DNA from: Planctomycetota bacterium
GTDB taxonomy: Bacteria; Planctomycetota; UBA1135; GCA-002686595
Direction: 5' to 3'
Assembly (NCBI GenBank): GCA_022447405.1
Contig: JAKVCE010000104.1
Span: 600-7,336, forward strand
Length of the DNA: 6,737 nucleotides
Positions 1-5,641 of the stretch are shown one piece after another. A program made the translations under genes and the position numbers. A model generated the notes under the pieces. That model was not told where the DNA came from. It saw only the letters and a program-made list of their open reading frames with translations, and ran no database searches. Each line of letters begins with the position of its first letter. Positions within the stretch are counted from its first letter, which is position 1.

Positions 1-47
1 AGATTCTCAACCAGGGATCGTGTCATGAAGCCTGTTGATCACTTGGA
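1..47. other. Short region downstream of the sulfatase gene, no gene recognised
   Basis: This stretch is visibly less GC-rich than the rest, as expected for intergenic DNA. A small dyad (TGATC at 36-40 and GATCA at 46-50, five-base loop) straddles the sulfatase stop codon, but it has no following U-run and is too weak to call a terminator. Nothing else is recognisable, and the neighbouring gene lies outside the window. Confidence 0.5.
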
Positions 48-1556
48 TCAGCGGCCCACGCCAGGCCACGCGACCGGCTCACCAGTCTCTCTGGCTCTAG
101 GCGTCTGAGCGCCGAGCTCTTTGAGGCGCGCCGTCAATCGAGCGCAGAGCTCTTCGGCGAGCTTCGGTCGCTCCTTGGAGAGATCGCTCCGCTCGCCTAG
201 GTCCTTCGAGAGGTCGTAGAGCTCGATGTGCTCGTCGTCGTAGCTGTAGATGAGCCGATGGTCGCCCACGCGGATCGAGCTGTAGGGGTTCACGCCGGTC
301 TCCGCCGTGCGCGCGGCGGGCCAGGCCCAGTAGTGCGGGTAGTGCCAGACGAGGTCGTAGGGTCGCTCCAGCTCCCCCGCCCCTTTGAGGAGCGAGGTGA
401 AGTCGACGCCGTCGATCTCCTCTTCGCTGGGCCCGACGCCGCAGGCCTTGAGCAGAGTCGGGAAGAGGTCATCGCTGATGACCGGCACCTCGCAGACGGA
501 GTCCGGCTCAGCCACTCCTGGCCAAGTCATGACGAGCGGCACGCGCACCCCGCCCTCGTACCAGGTCCCCTTCCCCCCTCGCAGCGGCGCGTTCGTCGTG
601 GGCGGCCCGGCGAGGAAGTTGTGCGCGCCGTTGTCCGAGAAGAGCACGACGATCGTGTCTTCGAGCTCCCCGGCCTCCTCAAGCGCGTCGAGCACCGCGC
701 CTAGGCTCGCGTCCACGCCCTCCACCATGGAGGCGTACTCCTCCTCGGCCTTCTTCCTGCCGCTCCCCTCGTAGTCCTCCATGAAGCGCTCGTGCCGCTG
801 GATCGGCGTGTGCACCGCGTAGTGCGAGAGGTGCATGAAGAAGGGCTGGTCGTCGCTCTCCTCCGCCTCACGGATCAACGCGCACGCGCGCTCCGTGAGC
901 GCGTCCGTGAGGTGCGTGTCCGTCCCGTAGAACTCCTCGAGGTGCGGGACCTGATACTCGTGGCCGTCCTTCTTGTTCCGGCTGTAACGCGCCTCGCCCT
1001 GGTATGAGCCCGGCCCGCCGATGTGCTTGCCGCCGACGTTGACCTCGAAGCCGAGCTTCGTCGGGTCCGCGCCGGAGTGACCCTTCAAGCCGAAGTGCGC
1101 CTTGCCGAGGTGCCAGGTCGCGTAGCCCTCCGCCGCCAAGAGCTTCGGCAGCGTCTCGTCATCCTCGGTGAGGCCGAGCTCATTCCAGTACGGGACGAGG
1201 AGGCGCTCGTCCGCTGGCTTGGTCTTTGCCTCTGGCCCGCGGGCGTTGATCCAGGTGGTGATGTGAGTGCGCGCGGGGTTCTTGCCCGTGAGGAGGCTGG
1301 TGCGGGTCGGCGAGCAGACCGGGCTCGCTGAGTAGGCCTGGGTGAAGCGCATGCCCTGCGCCGCCAGCCGCTCGATGTTCGGCGTCTGGAACCAGTCGTG
1401 ATTGGCCGTGCGCTCTGGCGACAGAACCAGGGATGCGTCCGTCCAGCCCCAGTCGTCGACCAAGAAGATGACCACGTTGGGCTGCCTCCGCTCCCCCTGT
1501 GGGAGGAGCGCACAGCAGCACAGGAGGGTGAGCGCGAGGAGACCTAGCTGTCTCAT
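48..1556 (-). CDS. Exported formylglycine-dependent sulfatase (S1 family, arylsulfatase-like)
   Basis: Predicted to hydrolyse sulfate esters outside the cytoplasm, probably on a carbohydrate; the substrate is not readable. The 502-residue chain starts with a Sec-type signal peptide (residues 1 to about 21, LLALTLL core, three cysteines at 13-15, no good lipobox). The alkaline-phosphatase-like fold follows: metal ligands D34-D35 in VDDWG, the active-site motif PVCSPTR (79-85) with C81 as the residue converted to formylglycine, K152 and H154 in the second signature, H249 in HYAVHTP, D308-N309 in FSDNG, and K329. The end carries the small C-terminal subdomain (LYDL...GERSDL). Length is normal for the family. 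An upstream in-frame ATG at 1610 would add 18 residues, but it overlaps the divergent gene and would bury the signal peptide, so 1556 is preferred. The second signature reads GKAHFG where GKWHLG is common. Activation needs a formylglycine-generating or anaerobic maturase enzyme, not encoded here. Confidence 0.95.
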   Translation of the reverse strand: MRQLGLLALTLLCCCALLPQGERRQPNVVIFLVDDWGWTDASLVLSPERTANHDWFQTPNIERLAAQGMRFTQAYSASPVCSPTRTSLLTGKNPARTHITTWINARGPEAKTKPADERLLVPYWNELGLTEDDETLPKLLAAEGYATWHLGKAHFGLKGHSGADPTKLGFEVNVGGKHIGGPGSYQGEARYSRNKKDGHEYQVPHLEEFYGTDTHLTDALTERACALIREAEESDDQPFFMHLSHYAVHTPIQRHERFMEDYEGSGRKKAEEEYASMVEGVDASLGAVLDALEEAGELEDTIVVLFSDNGAHNFLAGPPTTNAPLRGGKGTWYEGGVRVPLVMTWPGVAEPDSVCEVPVISDDLFPTLLKACGVGPSEEEIDGVDFTSLLKGAGELERPYDLVWHYPHYWAWPAARTAETGVNPYSSIRVGDHRLIYSYDDEHIELYDLSKDLGERSDLSKERPKLAEELCARLTARLKELGAQTPRARETGEPVAWPGVGR

Positions 1557-1568
1557 GCCCAGAGCATA
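1557..1568 (-). promoter_or_regulatory. Putative -10 element of the sulfatase gene, leaderless arrangement
   Basis: On the minus strand TATGCT (complement of 1563-1568) is followed by six bases and then the ATG at 1556. This spacing would put the transcription start on or next to the start codon. There is no Shine-Dalgarno sequence at a usable distance; the nearest purine run, GAGGG, is about 14 bases upstream of the ATG. No convincing -35 box is seen, and the -35 position would lie next to the start of the divergent gene. Confidence 0.5.
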
Positions 1569-1579
1569 CGCCCTCGGGC

Positions 1580-1592
1580 TACAATCGAGCCG
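1580..1592 (+). promoter_or_regulatory. Putative -10 element of the UxaA/GarD-family gene, leaderless arrangement
   Basis: TACAAT at 1580-1585 matches five of six bases of the TATAAT consensus in a GC-rich setting. It ends seven bases before the ATG at 1593, so transcription would start at or within a base or two of the start codon. No Shine-Dalgarno sequence precedes the ATG, and no clear -35 hexamer is visible around 1556-1563. Confidence 0.55.
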
Positions 1593-3137
1593 ATGTCCAA
1601 GCCCCTCCAAGAGGTCGCGGTCCGGGTCGCCCCCGCTGACAACGTCGCCGTGTGCAAGTTCGGCGTCGAAGACGGCGAGGTCCTCACCCTCTCAGACGGC
1701 GCCGAGCTCAACGTCACTGCCACCCGCCCCGGCCACCGCTTCGCCCTGACGGAGATCCCCGCCGGAGAGTACGTGCGCCAGTACGGCCAGCCCATCGGCA
1801 CCTCCCAAGGCATCGCCGCCGGAGAGGCCGTCACCCCGGAGAACATGTCGAACGAGATCCCGGTCGTGCGGGAGCTCCCCGAAGACCTCTCCACCCCGGC
1901 GCCCGAAGCCGCCGAGGCCCGCCGCACCTTCCAAGGCTTCCGCCGCTCGGACGGCCGCGTCGGGACGCGCAACTTCATCCTCATCGTCCCCGCGAGCATG
2001 TGCGCCTCGCACGAGTCCACGACCATCGCGACGGTGGCGGAGTACACGCTCTACTCGCGCGAGAAGTACCCGAACGTCGACGGCGTCGTCGCCATCCCCC
2101 ACAACAAGGGCTGCGGCGCCCCGGACGGCTCGAACCTCGAGGTCCTCATGCGGACCCTCGAGAACTACGCCCAGCACCCGAACGTCGCCGGCGTCGTCTT
2201 CCTCGACCTCGGCTGCGAGAAGACCAACCTCTCGATCTTCGCCCGCCGCCTCGACAAGCGCGGCGTGAAGTTCGACAAGCCCGTCGAGTGGATCGGCATC
2301 CAAGAGTCCGGCGGCACGAAGGCCGCCATCGACCGCGGCCTCGAGGTCGTGGAGGAGATGCTGCCGAAGGTGAACGAGTTCACCCGCGAGGAGTGCCCGG
2401 CGAGCGAGCTCTCCCTCGGCGTGAAGTGCGGCGGCTCCGACGGCTTCAGCGGCCTGTCTGCGAACCCCTCCCTCGGGAACGCGGCTGACCGCCTCATCGC
2501 CCAGGGCGGCACGGTGCTCATCACCGAGGTCCCGGAGTTCTGCGGCGCAGAGCACGTCCTCGCGAACCGCGCGAAGGACGCCGAGACCGGCCGCGCCGTC
2601 TACGAGATGGTGGACTGGTACAAGGAGTACGCGGGCAAGTGGGGCGCCGAGCTCGGCGAGAACCCCAGCCCCGGCAACAAGGAGGGCGGCCTCCTCAACA
2701 TCGCGATCAAGTCCTTGGGCGCCATCGCCAAGGCCGGCACCACGCGGGTCGAGGGGACGACGGACTACGCCGACCCGCCCACAGAGAAGGGTCTGCATCT
2801 CATGCAGGGACCCGGCTATGACCAAGAGTCCACGCCCGGACTCATCGGCGCTGGCGCGCAGGTCGTGGTCTTCACCACCGGCCGCGGCACGACGATCGGG
2901 AACGCGATCGCACCCGTCCTGAAGCTCGCCAGCAACACGCCGATCTTCGAGCGCATGGCGCACGACCTCGACCTCTCAGCCGGGAGCGTCATCGACGGCA
3001 CCGAGACCATCGAAGAGGTCGGCCAGCGCGTCTTCGACCACGTCCTGGCCTGCGCCTCGGGCGAGGTCCAAGCGAAGGCCGAAGAGACCGGCCACCGCGA
3101 GTTCCAGGTCTGGGCCGAGCGCGCGGTCTCGCTCTAG
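1593..3137 (+). CDS. UxaA/GarD-family sugar-acid dehydratase (altronate/galactarate dehydratase-like)
   Basis: A cytoplasmic metal-dependent dehydratase of the altronate (UxaA) and galactarate (GarD) family, which removes water from a sugar acid to give a 2-keto-3-deoxy acid. The 514 residues hold an N-terminal SAF domain (about 12-90; PGHRFAL at 46-52, YGQPIG at 64-69, AAGE at 75-78), a linker, and the catalytic domain from about 110. Family motifs include DGRVGTRN (120-127), NKGCG (171-175), LGCE (206-209), CPASEL (268-273), KCGGSDGFSG (278-287), NPSPGNKEGG and FTTGRGT. Both subregions, which are separate chains in SuyA/SuyB enzymes, are fused here as in UxaA and GarD. Specificity is uncertain: PEFCGAEH and the C-terminal RAVSL resemble UxaA, while the end of the SAF domain lacks the HxHN of E. 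coli UxaA and looks more like GarD. It is divergent from the sulfatase and convergent with the MFS gene. Confidence 0.9.
   Translation: MSKPLQEVAVRVAPADNVAVCKFGVEDGEVLTLSDGAELNVTATRPGHRFALTEIPAGEYVRQYGQPIGTSQGIAAGEAVTPENMSNEIPVVRELPEDLSTPAPEAAEARRTFQGFRRSDGRVGTRNFILIVPASMCASHESTTIATVAEYTLYSREKYPNVDGVVAIPHNKGCGAPDGSNLEVLMRTLENYAQHPNVAGVVFLDLGCEKTNLSIFARRLDKRGVKFDKPVEWIGIQESGGTKAAIDRGLEVVEEMLPKVNEFTREECPASELSLGVKCGGSDGFSGLSANPSLGNAADRLIAQGGTVLITEVPEFCGAEHVLANRAKDAETGRAVYEMVDWYKEYAGKWGAELGENPSPGNKEGGLLNIAIKSLGAIAKAGTTRVEGTTDYADPPTEKGLHLMQGPGYDQESTPGLIGAGAQVVVFTTGRGTTIGNAIAPVLKLASNTPIFERMAHDLDLSAGSVIDGTETIEEVGQRVFDHVLACASGEVQAKAEETGHREFQVWAERAVSL
3134..3137. other. Interlocked stop codons of two convergent genes in one CTAG
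   Basis: The plus-strand gene ends with TAG at 3135-3137, and the minus-strand transporter ends with TAG read from the complement of 3134-3136. The self-complementary tetramer CTAG therefore supplies both stop codons. The genes overlap by four bases tail to tail, with no room for a terminator hairpin between them. Any terminators must lie inside the opposite coding regions, or the transcripts overlap at their 3' ends. Confidence 0.9.
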
Positions 3138-4405
3138 GCCTTCACCTCAGGCTGTCCCTGCCGGATCGGGTAGAGGAAGAAGAGCGGGAACACGATGGCT
3201 GCGGCCATGACGAGGAAGATCGTGCGATATCCGTCGCTCTCGAGTGAGGCCACGATCGCCGCGCCCGAGACGCGCGCGAGGTTCGCGAGGGCCATGTAGA
3301 GCGTGTACTGCGTGCCAGCGACAGCGGGCGTGCAGAGGCGCATGAAGAGCGCGAAGCTCGCGACCGTCTTGAGCGAGATGAGGAAGGTCGTGCCGAGGAG
3401 GAAGATGAGCTGGAAGGACTCGTTCGCGCGCAGCTCTTCCGAAACCCCCATGGCCACGCAGAAGGCCGAGACCCCCAACATCCCGAAGGTGACGATCACC
3501 TTCACGCCGAGGCGGTCAGCGAGGAAGCCACCTACGAGCGCGCCCACGACACCAGCAGCAGAGCCGACCCCTCCCTCGACCTGAGAGTAGTGCTCGTCCG
3601 ACCAGCCGATCTCCTGGGTGTAGAAGACAGGCATAACCGCCACGCGCATCCCGATCATGAGGGAGGCCGCGTAAGCGTAGAGCGCTGCCAAGAAGGGAGG
3701 CCACGCAGCGAAGGCTCCGTAGAGACCCTTCACGACCCCGGCGATGTCTTCTGTCTCCTCCTCTCCAGGCTCGAGCTTGGGCTCTCCTTCAGTCCACGGC
3801 AGGAGCTTCTCACCGGCGCGCTCTCGAATGAGGATCGGGACACAAAGGATCAGAAAGAGGACTCCCGCTTGGAGACAGAAGGCTGGGCGCAGCCCGAAGT
3901 TTGCGATCACCGTCCCCATGCCAGCGCCACCGATTGCGGTGCCGACATAGCTCGAGGCCCACATCATCCCGTTGACGGTCCCACGCTCGTCGTCCTTGAG
4001 GACGTCGACCGCGAGGGCGTCCGAGGAGACATCCTGAAGTGACACGAAGCAGTTATGGAGGAAGACCATCCAGGCGAGGGTCTCAAACTCGGCCGTGAGG
4101 TCGCCGATGAGGATCATCGCGAGCAGCGTCGCGCTCATGGCGAGCTGCGAGAAGATGATCCAAGGTCGCCTGCGCCCCATCGAGCGGACGGTGAAGCGGT
4201 CGATGATCGGGCCCCAGAGGACCTTGAAGGTCCAAGGGAGGGTCGCGAGGGAGGAGATCTTCGCCGTCTCGGCGAGCCCCGCGCCCTGGCTCGCCAGGTA
4301 CGAGAGCAGAGCGATCGTCACGAAGCCCCACGGCATCCCCTGCGCGGCGTAGAGCACGCACAAGGTGACCGTTCTGGCGGTCTTGCTCCCAGTCAGCGTC
4401 GGCAT
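3134..4405 (-). CDS. MFS transporter of the AmpG / SLC33-like group
   Basis: A polytopic inner-membrane protein of 423 residues, the usual size for a 12-helix major facilitator. Hydrophobic segments alternate with short loops, and an acidic central loop (about 194-222, rich in E) separates the two six-helix halves. AmpG/acetyl-CoA-transporter-like features are YAAQGMPWGF (19-28) in the first helix, TLPWTFKVLWGPIIDRF (55-71), the loop GRRRPW (77-82), and QDVSSDALAVD (124-134); the second half has a matching ADRLG loop. Known relatives import muropeptides (AmpG) or move acetyl-CoA, but many bacterial members are unassigned. Its place among sugar-acid genes makes a carbohydrate or organic acid substrate plausible; this is inference. 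It has its own promoter region, divergent from the oxidase gene. Third codon positions look less GC-rich than in the three enzyme genes on the plus strand. Confidence 0.85.
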   Translation of the reverse strand: MPTLTGSKTARTVTLCVLYAAQGMPWGFVTIALLSYLASQGAGLAETAKISSLATLPWTFKVLWGPIIDRFTVRSMGRRRPWIIFSQLAMSATLLAMILIGDLTAEFETLAWMVFLHNCFVSLQDVSSDALAVDVLKDDERGTVNGMMWASSYVGTAIGGAGMGTVIANFGLRPAFCLQAGVLFLILCVPILIRERAGEKLLPWTEGEPKLEPGEEETEDIAGVVKGLYGAFAAWPPFLAALYAYAASLMIGMRVAVMPVFYTQEIGWSDEHYSQVEGGVGSAAGVVGALVGGFLADRLGVKVIVTFGMLGVSAFCVAMGVSEELRANESFQLIFLLGTTFLISLKTVASFALFMRLCTPAVAGTQYTLYMALANLARVSGAAIVASLESDGYRTIFLVMAAAIVFPLFFLYPIRQGQPEVKA

Positions 4406-4424
4406 GAGACACAGGGTAATCGTA
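4406..4424 (-). promoter_or_regulatory. Putative -10 region of the MFS transporter gene
   Basis: Two overlapping candidates lie just before the minus-strand ATG at 4405. TACCCT (complement of 4413-4418) ends seven bases from the ATG and fits only the loose TANNNT pattern. TACGAT (complement of 4419-4424) is a better match to TATAAT but ends 13 bases from the ATG, giving a leader of about seven bases. Either way the leader is absent or too short for a Shine-Dalgarno site, and none is seen. The second candidate overlaps the plus-strand -10 box at 4423-4428 by two bases. Confidence 0.35.
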
Positions 4425-4434
4425 GAATCACCCC
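4423..4434 (+). promoter_or_regulatory. Putative -10 element of the oxidase-dehydrogenase operon, leaderless arrangement
   Basis: TAGAAT at 4423-4428 matches five of six consensus bases and ends exactly six bases before the GTG at 4435, so the message would begin on the start codon. The first three bases of the box (TAG at 4423-4425) form an in-frame stop for the gene, so translation cannot begin further upstream than this element. No Shine-Dalgarno sequence is present; the bases just before the GTG are CACCCC. Confidence 0.55.
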
Positions 4435-5640
4435 GTGAGCGAGGACCGAGCAGATCTCTGTGTGGTGGGCGCCGGCATCGTCGGCCTGGCGACCGCCTGG
4501 GCAGCCACGAAGCGTCGCCCGGGCGCGCGCGTCGTGGTGCTCGAGAAGGAGGACGCGGTCGCCTTCCACCAGACGGGCCGCAACTCCGGCGTGATCCACT
4601 CCGGGATCTACTACAAGCCCGGCTCGCTCAAGGCCGAGACCTGCCGCGCCGGCCGCGCGGCCCTGATCGACTTCTGCGATGAGCATGGCGTCTCTTATGA
4701 GCTCTGCGGCAAGGTCGTCGTCGCCCTCGACGAGTCTGAGCTCCCGGCGCTTGAGACGATCCAAGAGCGCGCGGTCGCGAACGGCGCGAAGGTCGAGGTC
4801 CTCGGCCCCGAGGCCTTGGCCGAGATCGAGCCCCACGCCGCCGGCGTCCGCGCCTTGCGCGTGCCTGAGACCGGCATCGTGGACTACCGCGGCATGTGCG
4901 ATGTCCTCGCCCAGCTCATCACCGACGCCGGCGGCGAGGTGCGCTTCGGCGCGAAGGTGGAGAGCCTCATCGCTCCCGGCGACGGCTATCAGGTGGAGAC
5001 GAGCGCTGGCCTCGTCGCCGCAGACCGCGTCGTGAACTGCGCCGGCCTCCACTCCGACCGCGTCGCCGAGTCCTTCGGTGATGACCCCGAGGCGAAGATC
5101 GTCCCCTTCCGCGGCGAGTACTACGAGCTCACCGAGGACGCCAAGCACCTCTGCCGTCACTTGATCTACCCCGTCCCCGACCCCTCCTTCCCCTTCCTCG
5201 GCGTGCACTTCACGCGCATGGTCTCAGGCGCCGTCGAGTGCGGCCCGAACGCCGTCTTGGCGTACGCGCGCGAGGGCTACACGAAGACTCACGTGAACCT
5301 CCCCGACCTCTTCGACTCGCTCACCTACCCGGGCTTCTTGCGCCTCGCCTCGAAGCACTGGAAGACCGGGCTCGGCGAGGTCTGGCGCTCCTGGTCGAAG
5401 GCCGCCTTCGTGAAGGCGCTGCAGCGCCTCATCCCCGAGCTCCGCTCTGAACACCTGCGCCCCGCCCCCGCCGGAGTCCGCGCCCAGGCCCTCCTCCCCT
5501 CGGGAGAGCTGGTGGACGACTTCCTCTTCGGCGGCGAGGACGGCGTGGTCCACGTCCTGAACGCCCCCTCCCCCGGCGCCACCGCCTCCCTCGCCATCGG
5601 CGAGGCTGTCGTCGACCGCCTCGAATCCACCTCCGCCTGA
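4435..5640 (+). CDS. lhgO: L-2-hydroxyglutarate oxidase-like FAD-dependent 2-hydroxyacid oxidase (LhgO type)
   Basis: An FAD enzyme of the DAO superfamily that, in characterised relatives, oxidises L-2-hydroxyglutarate to 2-oxoglutarate; E. coli LhgO is membrane-associated and passes electrons to quinone. The 401 residues open with the dinucleotide-binding motif G12-A-G14-I-V-G17 and acidic E37 ending the second strand. The strongly conserved HQTGRNSGVIHSGIYY (45-60) follows, then PFRGEYYEL, YPVPDPSFPFLGVHFTR, VECGPNAVLA with REGY, and near the C-terminus GVRAQAL and VDDF. Length fits LhgO (about 400-420). The GTG start is forced: a TAG lies in frame four codons upstream, and the nearest internal ATG is well past the FAD motif. 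No csiD-like glutarate hydroxylase gene is present in the window, so the source of the 2-hydroxyacid differs from the E. coli setting or lies elsewhere. The substrate could be another L-2-hydroxy acid. It is co-transcribed with the next gene, one base downstream. Confidence 0.9.
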   Translation: MSEDRADLCVVGAGIVGLATAWAATKRRPGARVVVLEKEDAVAFHQTGRNSGVIHSGIYYKPGSLKAETCRAGRAALIDFCDEHGVSYELCGKVVVALDESELPALETIQERAVANGAKVEVLGPEALAEIEPHAAGVRALRVPETGIVDYRGMCDVLAQLITDAGGEVRFGAKVESLIAPGDGYQVETSAGLVAADRVVNCAGLHSDRVAESFGDDPEAKIVPFRGEYYELTEDAKHLCRHLIYPVPDPSFPFLGVHFTRMVSGAVECGPNAVLAYAREGYTKTHVNLPDLFDSLTYPGFLRLASKHWKTGLGEVWRSWSKAAFVKALQRLIPELRSEHLRPAPAGVRAQALLPSGELVDDFLFGGEDGVVHVLNAPSPGATASLAIGEAVVDRLESTSA

Positions 5641-5641
5641 C

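Noticed and set aside
32..54. Small stem-loop around the sulfatase stop codon as a terminator
   Set aside because: Only five perfect pairs, no U-run on the transcript side, and outer pairs that would be mismatches in the minus-strand RNA.
1557..1610. Upstream ATG for the sulfatase at 1610 (18 extra residues)
   Set aside because: It would overlap the divergent gene by 18 bases and place non-hydrophobic residues before a clear signal peptide; the -10 box and leaderless spacing point to 1556.
1692..2963. Long 423-codon open frame on the minus strand inside the dehydratase gene
   Set aside because: It is low-complexity in composition (A, G, V, R, D, L repeats), has no recognisable domain, and lies opposite a gene with many conserved family motifs. 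High GC at third positions removes antisense stop codons, which explains it.
4393..5208. 271-codon minus-strand open frame opposite the oxidase gene
   Set aside because: Its composition is that of a translated complement of GC-rich coding DNA. It also overlaps the transporter start and both promoters.
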